A stretch of DNA of 64,000 nt from Oscillospiraceae bacterium (GCA_015068245.1 SVKU01000007.1:24098-88097), one strand, 5' to 3'. Shown: positions 7,655 through 17,230, counted from the stretch's first letter. Program-made: numbers and translations. The notes: generated by a model not told the origin, from the letters alone.

Positions 7655-7694
7655 AAAAAGCAGTCTGAAGACATTCTTCTTCAGACTGCTTTTT
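7655..7694. terminator. Bidirectional terminator between the OYE gene and alr
   Basis: AAAAAGCAGTCTGAAG (7655-7670) pairs with CTTCAGACTGCTTTTT (7679-7694): a 16-bp stem with A and T runs on both sides, between two convergent genes. Confidence 0.9.
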
Positions 7695-7702
7695 AACATA
7701 AA

Positions 7703-8878
7703 TCAAACGATATATTGCAGAACGTCTACAACTTCTCCACCCTTGAGATAGAGCCGGGGAACTCGCTTGGAGATATCGCAGGCGATTTCGTAGGTGATGG
7801 TCTGTGCCTGGTTGGCAAGGTCGTCCATGGGAATGAATTCGTCGCCGTCACGTCCAAAAATGGTGACCACATCGCCCACTTTTGCTTCGGGAACGTCGGT
7901 AACGTCCAGCATGCACATATCCATGCAGACACGGCCAACCTGAGGAGCACGCTTGCCGCACACCAAAAATTCACGGCTGTTGGAGAAACGGCGGGGATAT
8001 CCGTCGGCATAGCCGATAGGGATAACGGCGATACGGCGCTTGGAGGGGGTGGTGTAGGTGCGTCCGTAGCTCAGAGTAACGTCGGCTTCAAATTCCTTTA
8101 TCTGAGCGATGGAGGAACGCAGGCTCATAAGAGGACGAAGCTCAACTTCACGCTCAAATTTATCGGCAGGGTACAGGCCGTAGGTAGCAAGGCCGGGACG
8201 GAACATATCAAGAGCCTTTTCGGGATAGTTGATGGTGCAGCCGCTGTTGGCGCAGTGCCGCAGACGGAAAGTGATGCCCTTTTCTCCGCAGCGGTCAATA
8301 AGGTTCATGAAACGGCCGTACTGCAGCTCGGTGTATTCTCTCTGGTCGGTATCGTCAGATACGGCAAAGTGGGTAAAAATGCCCTCGATGTCAAGGCTGG
8401 GAAGTTTGGATACTTCAACAACACCTTCAACGGAACGGTCAAACTCACCATAGGTGGTAAAGCCCATACGGCTCATGCCGGTGTCGGCCTTGATATGTAC
8501 GGTCAGCTTTTTACCCTTGGGTTCAAGACGGCTGTTAAGCTCCTTCGCATAGTCTACGTCATTGACGGCCTGAGTAATGCCGTAATCGGAAAGCTCCTCG
8601 GCAAACTCGGCAGGGGTGAAGCCAAGAATGAGTATGGGCAGCTTTATATCGGCATTTCGAAGCTGAATGGCTTCTTCAATGTTGGATACGGCCAGATATC
8701 TTGCCCCAAGTTCTTCAAGAACTTTGGATACCATTACGGAACCGTGACCATAGGAGTCGGCTTTGACAACACCTACAAAACCGCAGCCATCGGGCATGGC
8801 GGCTTTGAGGGATTTGTAGTTGAATTCCAGAGCATCAAGATCGATCTCTGCCCAGGTTCTTTTCAGCAGATGCTGCAT
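7703..8878 (-). CDS. alr: Alanine racemase
   Basis: 391 residues, normal for the family. PLP-dependent interconversion of L- and D-alanine for peptidoglycan. The N-terminal barrel carries the PLP lysine at residue 39 (VVKADSYGHG), and the catalytic tyrosine lies in SYGRTYTT of the C-terminal domain. It is last in a minus-strand group with nnr and a lipoprotein; the lipoprotein stop codon is about 35 bases upstream. An AGAGG-like site precedes the ATG. Confidence 0.96.
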   Translation of the reverse strand: MQHLLKRTWAEIDLDALEFNYKSLKAAMPDGCGFVGVVKADSYGHGSVMVSKVLEELGARYLAVSNIEEAIQLRNADIKLPILILGFTPAEFAEELSDYGITQAVNDVDYAKELNSRLEPKGKKLTVHIKADTGMSRMGFTTYGEFDRSVEGVVEVSKLPSLDIEGIFTHFAVSDDTDQREYTELQYGRFMNLIDRCGEKGITFRLRHCANSGCTINYPEKALDMFRPGLATYGLYPADKFEREVELRPLMSLRSSIAQIKEFEADVTLSYGRTYTTPSKRRIAVIPIGYADGYPRRFSNSREFLVCGKRAPQVGRVCMDMCMLDVTDVPEAKVGDVVTIFGRDGDEFIPMDDLANQAQTITYEIACDISKRVPRLYLKGGEVVDVLQYIV

Positions 8879-8912
8879 TTAAAAACGCCTCTTCTCTTTT
8901 CTTTAGTATGTT

Positions 8913-9482
8913 TTATTGTGTAAAACCAGCGTATATGACCACGCTGCCGCCGGATACGATCTCGCCGTAAACGGGGAGCAGGGTGGATTTATCAAACCAG
9001 GTGCGGATCTCCAGTTCATCGGAACCGCTTCCGGTGAGATAACTGACGAAATAACAGTCTGTGCCGTTGAGCTGTGCGGCACAGGTGTTGGAAATGTAGC
9101 CCGAGCACCATGCGTCTGCCATGGCGGGCAAAGCGCCCAATGGGGAAAGTTCGGTGCCTTCAAGGCTCCCGGTATCCAGACTGACACCGTCAAAGGACAG
9201 GGAAGTGCCCGACCGGCTTACGGTAGCCGAGATGCCGGAGATGATATCCGGCTCAATTACGGTAACGCTGCTGTCTCCTTTGCAGACATAGTCGCACTCA
9301 AGTCGGTAATCGTAAACTCTTTCGCCATAGTCGGCCTGAACGTCGGCACAAAGGCTGATTTCTCCGGCGGTCAGAAGCCGGGTGCGGATATCCAATGCTG
9401 CCTGCCCGGGATCGTTGGCTGCTGTTTTGCAGGCGGAAAACAGCAGGGTCATCATCAGTGCGAAAGACAGAACTTTCCGCAC
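8913..9482 (-). CDS. Small lipoprotein, function unknown
   Basis: 189 residues using the GTG start at 9482, which has AAGGAG nine bases upstream; a TTG at 9491 touches the AAGGAG and is unlikely. N-terminal MRKVLSFALMMTLLFSAC is a lipoprotein signal with the lipidated cysteine at 18. The mature part is about 170 residues, rich in beta-prone segments (AALDIRTRLL, WFDKSTLLPVYGEI). This loosely resembles LolA/sporulation-type lipoproteins that bind hydrophobic ligands, but no family is certain. It sits between nnr and alr. Confidence 0.75.
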   Translation of the reverse strand: MRKVLSFALMMTLLFSACKTAANDPGQAALDIRTRLLTAGEISLCADVQADYGERVYDYRLECDYVCKGDSSVTVIEPDIISGISATVSRSGTSLSFDGVSLDTGSLEGTELSPLGALPAMADAWCSGYISNTCAAQLNGTDCYFVSYLTGSGSDELEIRTWFDKSTLLPVYGEIVSGGSVVIYAGFTQ

Positions 9483-9512
9483 GTGATACAACTCCTTATT
9501 TGGTTTACATAA

Positions 9513-11024
9513 TTATGGCAGCAACCCCGGCAAAGCGTCAATAATGTCTGTGGGGAGCATGCCGTATTGACCTATCATCCCGGCGCACAGGTCACCGGCT
9601 TTTCCGTGGAGCCAAACGGCGGAAAAAGCTGCGTCAAAGGGGGAAAGCCCCTGCCCCATGAGGGAGGCGACCATTCCTGCCAGCACATCTCCGCTGCCGC
9701 CTGCTGCCATACCGGCGTTGCCTGTGGTATTTATAACAGTGTTGCCGTCAGGGGCGGAGGTCACGGTTCGGTGCCCCTTGGAAACGAGGGTGCAGCCATT
9801 GGCAACTGCAAAGTCCTTTGCGCCCCGGACCTTGTCTGACACATTGCCGCCAAGTCTGGCAAATTCGCCGTCGTGGGGGGTGAGCACCACGGGACATGCA
9901 GCAGTTTTCAATACATTTATATTCCGGGACAGGGCATTTATGCCGTCGGCATCTATAACAAGAGGAATATTTGATCGGGAGACTATCTGCCAAACCAGCT
10001 TGTCCAGTTCCTCAGACTGACCAAGACCGGGACCGATAAGACATACGTCTGCCTTATTCAATCGATCAAGTATCTCAGGCAAGGCAGCTGTTGTCAGCCT
10101 GCCGGAATCGTCACAAGGCAGAGGGAACACCATTGCTTCGTCATTTTTGACGGCTGAAATGGTGTAGATTCTTTCGGGTACGCCAAGAAAGACCAGCCCG
10201 CTGCCGCACCGCAGAGCAGCTTTTGCTGCCATGGAAGGTGCGCCGGTGTAGCCAATGCTGCCGCCAATGATGAGAACTTTTCCGAAATCACCTTTGTGGG
10301 AGTCCTGAGGCCGCGGGGGCAGCAGTGATGCAATAAGAGAACTGTCGGCAGCTTTTGCGATAGGCTCTTCAGTGGCGATAGCTTCGGCGGGGATATTGAT
10401 ATCCACTACCTCAAGCTGACCGCGGCAAAAACAACCGGGAGGGAGAATGTGACCTGCCTTTGGAGCCGTAAAGGTGACTGTCAGGTCTGCGTTCACGGCG
10501 CAGCCCATGATTTTGCCCGTATCGCTGCAAACGCCGCTGGAAATGTCTACAGCAACCACTTTTGCGGCGCTTTCGTTGATGAGTGACACGGCGTCATCCC
10601 CGGGAGAGCGCATATCGGAGTTCAGACCGATGCCGAACATGGCGTCAAATACCAAGTCGCAGTTTTCGAGATAAGCCTTTACTTCGGCATAATCAAAATC
10701 TTCAACCTTACCGCCTTTGGATTCCAGACGCTGTTCCATGAGTCGGCAGTCGGTTGTCATTTTTTTCCGTTTTCCAACAAGAAAGCAGCGAACCCGGCCG
10801 CCGTTTTCCAGAATCAGCCGGGAAACGGCAACTCCGTCACCGCCGTTGTTGCCGCTGCCGCAGAAAACAGCGCAGGTTTTGCCTTCAACACTGCCAAAAG
10901 CGGCTTCTGCCTTTGCAAAAACAAGGCCTGCTGCTGTTTCCATCAATGTGTCTGACGGTATGCCCAGGGTATTGATGGCATAACCGTCAATGTTTTTCAT
11001 AGACTGGGCGGAATAAACGTCCAT
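9513..11024 (-). CDS. nnr: Bifunctional NAD(P)H-hydrate epimerase / ADP-dependent dehydratase
   Basis: 503 residues from ATG 11024 (MDVYSAQSMKNIDGYAI); the longer reading frame upstream overlaps the preceding gene. The YjeF N-terminal epimerase domain (about 1-210, FCGSGNNGGDG) is fused to a ribokinase-like dehydratase (about 225-503, HKGDFGKVLIIGGS, LTPHDGEFARL, GSGDVLAGM). It repairs hydrated NAD(P)H. The start lies five bases after the stop of the DUF6106-like gene, so the two are translationally linked. Confidence 0.95.
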   Translation of the reverse strand: MDVYSAQSMKNIDGYAINTLGIPSDTLMETAAGLVFAKAEAAFGSVEGKTCAVFCGSGNNGGDGVAVSRLILENGGRVRCFLVGKRKKMTTDCRLMEQRLESKGGKVEDFDYAEVKAYLENCDLVFDAMFGIGLNSDMRSPGDDAVSLINESAAKVVAVDISSGVCSDTGKIMGCAVNADLTVTFTAPKAGHILPPGCFCRGQLEVVDINIPAEAIATEEPIAKAADSSLIASLLPPRPQDSHKGDFGKVLIIGGSIGYTGAPSMAAKAALRCGSGLVFLGVPERIYTISAVKNDEAMVFPLPCDDSGRLTTAALPEILDRLNKADVCLIGPGLGQSEELDKLVWQIVSRSNIPLVIDADGINALSRNINVLKTAACPVVLTPHDGEFARLGGNVSDKVRGAKDFAVANGCTLVSKGHRTVTSAPDGNTVINTTGNAGMAAGGSGDVLAGMVASLMGQGLSPFDAAFSAVWLHGKAGDLCAGMIGQYGMLPTDIIDALPGLLP

Positions 11025-11029
11025 AAGGA

Positions 11030-11539
11030 TTACATGCCTTTCATTTTCTGGCGGAGATAGCTTTTCATGGCTGTTCTCAGCTTTTCGGAAGGCTGCATGA
11101 CCATGAAGCACAGCTTGCCGTCCTTATCTTCAAAGATAATAAACCAACGGCCTGCCGCAGAAGGGCTTGCGGAAAAGTCGTGGGTGTATTCAACATTGTA
11201 TGCGGTGGCATCTGATTCATAGTCGGCAGTGTAGGGTGCCATGAGCTTGATGCTCTTGCAGTCGGTGGATACCATGCGCTTGCGCTTGCGCTTGCCCATG
11301 ATCTTGTCAACGTCCAGTTCGCCGTTGGTGAAAGCGTATTCGTATTCAACATTCAGCAGCTTGATGGCGAAATAAGCACCCACAACGAATACGGAAAACA
11401 TCAGCGGTAAAATGGCGGGTATGAACCAGAACACGGCAATGGTCAGAACTATGACCGCAAGAACGATACCGATTTTAGCCAGCAGTATCTTGCCTGTTGT
11501 GTGGACTGTTATGAGTTCTTCGACAAAAGTATCAAACAT
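11030..11539 (-). CDS. DUF6106-like membrane protein
   Basis: 169 residues. Two adjacent hydrophobic stretches (about 17-60: KIGIVLAVIVLTIAVFWFIP and MFSVFVVGAYFAIKLL) are followed by YEYAFTNGELDVDKIMGKRKRKRM and a roughly 90-residue soluble C-terminus. The YEYxFxNGELDxDKIMGKRKRK signature matches my memory of the DUF6106 family, typical of Clostridia. Function unknown. It is first in the nnr-alr transcription group and divergent from pheST. Confidence 0.7.
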   Translation of the reverse strand: MFDTFVEELITVHTTGKILLAKIGIVLAVIVLTIAVFWFIPAILPLMFSVFVVGAYFAIKLLNVEYEYAFTNGELDVDKIMGKRKRKRMVSTDCKSIKLMAPYTADYESDATAYNVEYTHDFSASPSAAGRWFIIFEDKDGKLCFMVMQPSEKLRTAMKSYLRQKMKGM

Positions 11540-11634
11540 AGAATTACACTCCGGAAAATATGATAAACTTTCAATAATTATAAGCTACTTTTATGTGAGT
11601 TTCAAGCAAAACCGAATAATATAATGGGAAACAC

Positions 11635-11663
11635 TTGAAACCGTCACATTTTTGTGATATAAA
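11635..11663 (+). promoter_or_regulatory. Promoter for the pheST T-box leader
   Basis: TTGAAA (11635-11640), 17-base spacer, TATAAA (11658-11663). The predicted start falls just before the T-box leader. Confidence 0.7.
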
Positions 11664-11669
11664 AAGAAA

Positions 11670-11930
11670 TACTTATTTGAATAACCATAGCGATGACCGG
11701 GTGTCGTGCAAATTACCACCGCTTCAGAGAGGGCTGCAAAGCTGCGAGCAGCCTGCGGATATTTGTTTCGGCTTTCGCCTGTGAGCTCCGTGGCTGAAAC
11801 GTAAGTTAAGTAGGCTTCGGCGGGTGACTCCGTTAAAGGTTTTGAGCGCGCACCTCTGGTGCGAATTGCGGGTGGTACCGCGGAAGGATTGCCTTTCGTC
11901 CCCTTTGTGGACGGGGGCTTTTTTATTTTG
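11670..11930 (+). promoter_or_regulatory. T-box riboswitch leader, tRNA-Phe type
   Basis: It contains AGAGAG near 11725, a candidate specifier TTC (Phe) at 11774-11776 lying six bases before GAG, the T-box core GCGGGTGGTACCGCG at 11868-11882 and a terminator CGTCC...GGACGGGGGC with a T-run at about 11898-11925. Uncharged tRNA-Phe would stabilise the antiterminator and allow pheST transcription. The specifier-to-GAG spacing is identical to that in the tyrS leader at 59476. Confidence 0.93.
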
Positions 11931-11960
11931 TAAATTAATTACCAAAAGGAGTAATTTTTA

Positions 11961-12986
11961 ATGAGAACTCAGCTTGAACAGATCAGGCAGAATGCACTGG
12001 CGGCTTTTGCGTCCGCCGCTTCCACTGCCGAGCTGGAAGAAATGCGTGTCAAGGTACTTGGCAAAAAGGGCGAGCTTACCGCTGTTTTGAAGCAGATGGG
12101 CAAACTCTCCGCAGAAGAAAGACCTGTTATCGGTCAGGTGGCCAACGAATGCAGAGCAGACATCGAAAAGGCTCTGGAAGAAGCCAAAACCAAGCTTGAA
12201 GCCGCTGCCCTCAATGCAAGGCTTGAGGCCGAAGCCATTGACGTGACCATTCCCGGCACAGCTGTTGAGGAAGGCCATCGTCACCCCATCTCCTTCACCA
12301 TGGACGAAGTGCGCGACACCTTTACCGCCATGGGTTATGAAGTTATAGACGGTCCCGAGATCGAGCTTGCCGAATACGTTTTCACAAAGCTTAACACCCC
12401 TGCGACCCACCCCGCAAGAGATCGTTCCGACACTTTCTATACTCAGGAAGATGAGGAAGTCCTGCTGCGTACTCAGACAAGCCCCATGCAGGTCAGAGTT
12501 ATGGAGCAGCGTCAGCCTCCCATCAGAATCATCTCTCCCGGTCGTGTTTACCGCAAGGACGAGGTGGACGCCACCCACAGCCCCATGTTCCATCAGATCG
12601 AAGGTCTTGTTGTTGACGAAGGCATCACCTTTGGCGATCTGAAAGGCGCACTTACTCAGATGATCCAGCAGCTTTTCGGCCAGGAAGTTCAGGTCCGTTT
12701 CCGCCCCCATCACTTCCCCTACACCGAGCCCTCCTGCGAAGTTGACGTCCAGTGCTTCGAATGCGGCGGCAAAGGCTGTCGTGTCTGTAAGGGTGAAGGC
12801 TGGATCGAGCTGCTTGGTTCCGGTATGGTACACCCCAAGGTTCTTGAAACCTGCGGTATCGACCCCAACAAGTATTCCGGCTTTGCTTTTGGCGTAGGCT
12901 GCGAGCGTCTTACCATGCGCCGTTTTGCCATCAGCGATATGCGACTGCTGTATGAAAACGATAAGCGTTTTCTGGAACAGTTTTAA
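11961..12986 (+). CDS. pheS: Phenylalanyl-tRNA synthetase alpha subunit
   Basis: 341 residues, the family's normal length. Coiled-coil N-terminus (about 1-90), then the class II catalytic core with motif 2 near SPGRVYRKDEVDATHSPMF and FRPHHFPYTEPSCEVDVQC; motif 3 lies in FAFGVGCERLTMRRF. AAAGGAG precedes the ATG. It is followed at 22 bases by pheT, and both are under the T-box. Confidence 0.98.
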   Translation: MRTQLEQIRQNALAAFASAASTAELEEMRVKVLGKKGELTAVLKQMGKLSAEERPVIGQVANECRADIEKALEEAKTKLEAAALNARLEAEAIDVTIPGTAVEEGHRHPISFTMDEVRDTFTAMGYEVIDGPEIELAEYVFTKLNTPATHPARDRSDTFYTQEDEEVLLRTQTSPMQVRVMEQRQPPIRIISPGRVYRKDEVDATHSPMFHQIEGLVVDEGITFGDLKGALTQMIQQLFGQEVQVRFRPHHFPYTEPSCEVDVQCFECGGKGCRVCKGEGWIELLGSGMVHPKVLETCGIDPNKYSGFAFGVGCERLTMRRFAISDMRLLYENDKRFLEQF

Positions 12987-13008
12987 AAGAAAGGAGCTGT
13001 CATAAAAC

Positions 13009-15390
13009 ATGAATTTGTCCCGTGAATGGCTTTCCGATTACGTTGACGTCAAGTCAATTGCCGATAAAGAATTCTGCGACCGCCTGACCATGTCCGGCTC
13101 CAAGGTTGAGACCTGCGAGGTCACCGGCAGCGAGATATCTAATGTTGTTGTGGGCAAGGTGGTTTCCATCGTGCGCCACGAGAATTCCGACCATATGTGG
13201 ATCTGTCAGGTCGACGTGGGCAGGGGAGAGCCTGTCCAGATAGTCACCGGTGCCCAGAATGTAAAGGAGGGCGACCTGTGTCCCACAGCTCTGGACGGAG
13301 CAACTCTGCCCGGAGGCATCACCATCAAATCCGGCAAACTCAGAGGTGAAGATTCCAACGGTATGCTTTGCTCTCTTGCTGAACTTGGTCTGGAAGTCCG
13401 TGACTTCCCCTATGCCATTGAAGACGGCATCTTCATTCTCGAAGAGGACTGCAAGCCCGGCGACGATATCAAGGACGTGGTCGGCTTTGGCGACAGCGTG
13501 CTGGAGTTTGAGATAACCAACAACCGTGCCGACTGCTTTGGCATGATCGGTCTTGCCCGCGAAGTTTCCGCAACTTTCGACGCCGAATTGAATGTGCCCA
13601 TCCCCGAAGTTAAGGGCGCAGGCGGTGATATATACGAGCATCTTGACGTTGAAGTGCAGGATACCGACCTGTGTTCCCGTTACACTGCCAGAATGGTAAC
13701 CGATATCAAGATCGAGCCTTCTCCCGCATGGATGCGCCGCAGACTGCGCGCTATGGGTATCCGTCCCATCAATAACATCGTTGACATCACCAACTATGTC
13801 ATGCTGGAATACGGCCAGCCCATGCATGCTTTCGACTATAACTATATCCGTGGCGGCAAAATAATCGTCCGCCGTGCAGGCGAGGATAAAACCGTTACCA
13901 CCCTCGATGGCCAGCTGCGTAATTTGAAGCCCGATATGCTGATGATCTGCGATACCATTGGTCCCGTTGGTGTTGCAGGCGTTATGGGCGGCGAAAACAG
14001 CGAGATCACCGAGAACACCAAGGCTATCGTGTTTGAATCTGCCTGTTTCTCCGGTCCCTCTGTGCGCACCACCGCTGTTGGCCTGAACCTGCGTACCGAT
14101 GCTTCCAGCCGTTTTGAAAAGGGTCTTGACCCCCAGAATACCATGGGCGCAGTTCAGCGTGCCTGTGAGCTGGTTGAGCTGCTCGGCGCCGGTAAGGTAG
14201 TAGACGGAATCATCGATGTTCTTGGAGATATGCCCGAACCCGCAACCATGCCCCTTGAACCCGAAAAGATCAATAAGCTTATCGGCATCGATGTTTCTGC
14301 CGATTATATGAAGGACATCCTTGTTAAGCTGGGCTTTACCGTGGATGAGGACTACACAGTTCACGCTCCCTCCTGGCGTGCAGACATCGAATGCAATGCC
14401 GACCTGGCTGAAGAGATCTGCCGTTTCTACGGTTATGACAAGGTTCCCACAACCATGTTCAAGGCTGCCACCGAAATGGGCTTCCTCCATGATATCGATG
14501 TTGCCCAGCGTCGTGTGGGTCAACTGTGCCGTGGTATGGGCTATTCCGAGATACTGACCTACTCTTTCGTATCTCCCAAGAATGCTGACCTGCTGCGTTA
14601 CGCCGAAAACAACCCCCTGAGAAACGCTCTTGGTATCATCAACCCTCTGGGTGAAGATACTTCTGTAATGCGCACCTCCATGCTGCCCTGTATGCTGGAA
14701 GTTCTCCAGAGAAACTGGAACTACCGCAACAAGAACGTAAAGTTCTATGAAACCGGCCGTGTATATCTGCCCGTTGAAGGTCAGCAGCTGCCCGAAGAAC
14801 CCATTTATCTGTCCATGGGTATGTATGGAAAAGGCGATTTCTTCACCCTTAAAGGTGAGGTCGAGGCCATCTTCAAATCCATGAACTACGGAAAACCTGA
14901 GTTTACCGCCGAAAAGAACGATCCCACCTTCCATCCCGGACGCTGCGCCGTTGTTACCGTTGACGGCAAAAAGCTGGGCGTTATGGGCCAGATCCATCCG
15001 CTGGTTGCAGCCAACTACGGAATAGATACCGAAGTTTACTGCGCAGAGTTCAACTTTACCGCCATGCTGGCCACTCAGCAGAGCGATCCCCAGTACACTC
15101 CGCTGCCCAAGTTCCCCGCAGTTGCCCGTGATATCGCAGTTGTCTGTGATGTTGAATGCACCGTGGCTCAGCTTGAAAAGAGCATCGCCAGAGGCGCAGG
15201 CGAACTGCTGAAGAATGTGGAACTTTTCGACATTTATCAGGGAGCCGGTATCCCCGAAGGCAAAAAGAGCCTGGCATTCTCCATGACCTTCCGTGCAGAC
15301 GACAGAACCCTGACCGATGCAGATGCAGAGGCAGAGGTCAAGGCAGTGCTGGAAGCTCTGGAAGCCGATTGCGGAGCAGTTCTCAGATAA
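13009..15390 (+). CDS. pheT: Phenylalanyl-tRNA synthetase beta subunit
   Basis: 793 residues, full length. Order of domains: tRNA-binding OB fold (about 40-150, VGKVVSIVRHENSDHMWICQVDVG), B3/4 editing region (about 210-390, INNIVDITNYVMLEYGQPMHAFD), B5, catalytic-like core (about 490-690) and the C-terminal anticodon-binding ferredoxin fold (FPAVARDIAVVCD to the end). AAAGGAG start. Partner of PheS in the alpha2-beta2 enzyme. Confidence 0.98.
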   Translation: MNLSREWLSDYVDVKSIADKEFCDRLTMSGSKVETCEVTGSEISNVVVGKVVSIVRHENSDHMWICQVDVGRGEPVQIVTGAQNVKEGDLCPTALDGATLPGGITIKSGKLRGEDSNGMLCSLAELGLEVRDFPYAIEDGIFILEEDCKPGDDIKDVVGFGDSVLEFEITNNRADCFGMIGLAREVSATFDAELNVPIPEVKGAGGDIYEHLDVEVQDTDLCSRYTARMVTDIKIEPSPAWMRRRLRAMGIRPINNIVDITNYVMLEYGQPMHAFDYNYIRGGKIIVRRAGEDKTVTTLDGQLRNLKPDMLMICDTIGPVGVAGVMGGENSEITENTKAIVFESACFSGPSVRTTAVGLNLRTDASSRFEKGLDPQNTMGAVQRACELVELLGAGKVVDGIIDVLGDMPEPATMPLEPEKINKLIGIDVSADYMKDILVKLGFTVDEDYTVHAPSWRADIECNADLAEEICRFYGYDKVPTTMFKAATEMGFLHDIDVAQRRVGQLCRGMGYSEILTYSFVSPKNADLLRYAENNPLRNALGIINPLGEDTSVMRTSMLPCMLEVLQRNWNYRNKNVKFYETGRVYLPVEGQQLPEEPIYLSMGMYGKGDFFTLKGEVEAIFKSMNYGKPEFTAEKNDPTFHPGRCAVVTVDGKKLGVMGQIHPLVAANYGIDTEVYCAEFNFTAMLATQQSDPQYTPLPKFPAVARDIAVVCDVECTVAQLEKSIARGAGELLKNVELFDIYQGAGIPEGKKSLAFSMTFRADDRTLTDADAEAEVKAVLEALEADCGAVLR

Positions 15391-15483
15391 TTGTAATGGA
15401 AAAGTAACATTCAGATGTTTACTATTCAGTTTTTTTGGTATAGAATATAATTACTGAAAACATTTTGACAAGGAGGTAACCGG

Positions 15484-15732
15484 ATGCATAGCAACACCAT
15501 TAAATTTTCACTTTCCAACGACAGGGATGAGGAAACCAAGAATATCCTTATGTCGGTATACAATTCACTCAGCGAAAAGGGATACAATCCTATCAATCAG
15601 ATAGTCGGTTATCTTCTGTCTGAAGATCCCACCTACATCACCAACCATAACGGTGCCAGAGCCCTTATCCGGAAAATTGACCGCGACGAGCTGCTGCGCC
15701 AGCTGGTGAAGAACTATCTGTTCAGCGAATAA
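15484..15732 (+). CDS. ireB: IreB family regulatory phosphoprotein (UPF0297)
   Basis: 82 residues, the usual size. The tyrosine-rich conserved signature [27 protein letters not shown] is nearly invariant in the family. In enterococci IreB is a substrate of the Ser/Thr kinase IreK and affects cephalosporin tolerance; the role in this organism is inferred. A strong GGAGG precedes the ATG. The usual ruvX neighbour does not follow here; a terminator does. Confidence 0.93.
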   Translation: MHSNTIKFSLSNDRDEETKNILMSVYNSLSEKGYNPINQIVGYLLSEDPTYITNHNGARALIRKIDRDELLRQLVKNYLFSE

Positions 15733-15758
15733 GCTGAAAATATTATATTGCTGTAAAA

Positions 15759-15795
15759 GCAGGACGTTGATTTTCTATTGACGTCCTGCTTTTTT
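15759..15795 (+). terminator. Terminator after ireB
   Basis: GCAGGACGT (15759-15767) pairs with ACGTCCTGC (15781-15789) and is followed by a run of T. Confidence 0.9.
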
Positions 15796-15892
15796 TAATG
15801 TATGATTAACATAATATTGGACAAATAGAATCGTTATTCGTCTTAATGATCACAGCAGAAGAACAAAACAGGAAAATAATACTTGTGACGTG

Positions 15893-15921
15893 TTGACAGA
15901 TTGTATTCAATGTGTTACAAT
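15893..15921 (+). promoter_or_regulatory. Strong vegetative promoter for the 96-residue gene and NlpC/P60 gene
   Basis: TTGACA (15893-15898), 17-base spacer, TACAAT (15916-15921), close to the sigma-A consensus, about 30 bases upstream of the start codon at 15953. Confidence 0.85.
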
Positions 15922-15952
15922 TTGGTTACAACTCTCACGAAAGGGGTAGACT

Positions 15953-16243
15953 ATGAGCACTGAAAGCAAAGCATTGATTTACAAAGGCTATCCGCTTCGC
16001 CGCAAAGACAATCTTATTTATTACGGCAGCATGACCGATAAATATATTATAATGATGCAGATCCTCGAATCCCAAAACCATGGCGACCTTCCTGTTGCTA
16101 CCAGGGTTTCCGTTCAGCTCCAGTTGACCGATCCCGATGCCAGAGCGAAAGACAGGATCGTTAAAAAGACTGAGAAAGACGGACTGTATTCCGCTATCGA
16201 CGTGGGTGCTGTCTGGCTTGCCAGAGCTTTGGCACAAAAGTAA
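15953..16243 (+). CDS. Small protein of unknown function
   Basis: 96 residues, ATG preceded by GAAAGGGG. Sequence MSTESKALIYKGYPLRRKDN... includes a basic segment, an alternating beta-prone stretch (ATRVSVQLQLTD) and a C-terminal helix (AIDVGAVWLARALAQK). There are no cysteines, signal peptide or membrane segment. I do not recognise the family. It has a near-consensus promoter and ends 12 bases before the NlpC/P60 gene, whose ribosome binding site overlaps its 3' end, so the two are co-transcribed. Its weak bias to charged residues fits a small cytosolic protein. Confidence 0.75.
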   Translation: MSTESKALIYKGYPLRRKDNLIYYGSMTDKYIIMMQILESQNHGDLPVATRVSVQLQLTDPDARAKDRIVKKTEKDGLYSAIDVGAVWLARALAQK

Positions 16244-16255
16244 CAGGAGAAAACC

Positions 16256-17221
16256 ATGAAATCTGCAAGAAGTTTAACAAAATTGGCAGCATTGGTTGTT
16301 GCTGCTGCCATGATTTTTGCTGTCAGCGCATCTGCTGCCTGCCTTGGCGTGGGTACAGTAAATGTAGATGCTCTGCGTATGAGGGAAACTGCCTCTACCG
16401 AATCTGAAATACTTCTTACCGCAGCTGCCGGCGACCGTGTTCTCCTGCTGGAAACAAGCGAGCAGGCAGATGGACTTTGGTATAAAGTCAACTGCAATCT
16501 GACCGAAGGCTGGATGCGTGCCGAGTATCTGGACGTTTCCCAGGTCATGGACTGCGAGCTTGGTACTGCGGTGGTAAATGTTACACTGCTTAATTTCCGC
16601 AAGTCCCCCAGTACCGACGCTGCCGTTATCGGCTCTCTGGCAGAGGGCGCACAGCTGAAGGTGGTTGGACTTGAAAACGGCTGGTTCAAGGTCGAGTACG
16701 AAGGTCAGACCGGTTACATTTCCGGCGAGTATGTAAACTTCATTTCCGCACCTTCTCAGAACACTTTCGCAGTAACACTGAGCGAATATGGCGCAGGAGC
16801 ATCAGATATCGTTTTGGTTGAAGCAAGCTCCGATGCTCAGGCACTGCTGACTTACGCCAGCACCCTTATCGGTTGCCCCTATGTTTACGGCGGCACCGAT
16901 CCCAGCGGGTTTGACTGTTCAGGTTTTGTCCAGTATGTGTTCAAGCATTTCGGCATCTCCGTGGGTCGTTCTTCCGATGATCAGTACGAAGACGGTATCC
17001 GTGTAGACGAAGCCAATCTTCAGGCAGGTGACCTGCTGTTCTGGACCTCCAGCGATACAGCCAAGACCACCCATTCCGGTATTTACATAGGCAATCGCCA
17101 GTTTATCCATGCCAGCAGTAACGACGGCATCACCATAACCTCTATGGACAGCCTTTGGTACTCCATGCGCTATGTTGGCGCAGTTCGTATCCTCGGCGTT
17201 CCCGGTTATGAACCTAAATAA
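16256..17221 (+). CDS. Secreted SH3-domain NlpC/P60 endopeptidase
   Basis: 321 residues. Signal peptide about 1-24 (ALVVAAAMIFAVSASAA). Two bacterial SH3 domains follow (about 28-87 and 98-158; VNVDALRMRE, VNVTLLNFRKSP), then a C-terminal NlpC/P60 domain (about 198-315) with the catalytic Cys in DPSGFDCSGFVQYVFKHFG and His in THSGIYIGNRQFIHASS. It cleaves gamma-D-Glu-diamino acid bonds of peptidoglycan outside the cell. It is co-transcribed with the small gene upstream and closed by a strong terminator. A short C-terminal look-alike occurs at 19173. Confidence 0.92.
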   Translation: MKSARSLTKLAALVVAAAMIFAVSASAACLGVGTVNVDALRMRETASTESEILLTAAAGDRVLLLETSEQADGLWYKVNCNLTEGWMRAEYLDVSQVMDCELGTAVVNVTLLNFRKSPSTDAAVIGSLAEGAQLKVVGLENGWFKVEYEGQTGYISGEYVNFISAPSQNTFAVTLSEYGAGASDIVLVEASSDAQALLTYASTLIGCPYVYGGTDPSGFDCSGFVQYVFKHFGISVGRSSDDQYEDGIRVDEANLQAGDLLFWTSSDTAKTTHSGIYIGNRQFIHASSNDGITITSMDSLWYSMRYVGAVRILGVPGYEPK

Positions 17222-17230
17222 TTAACAACA

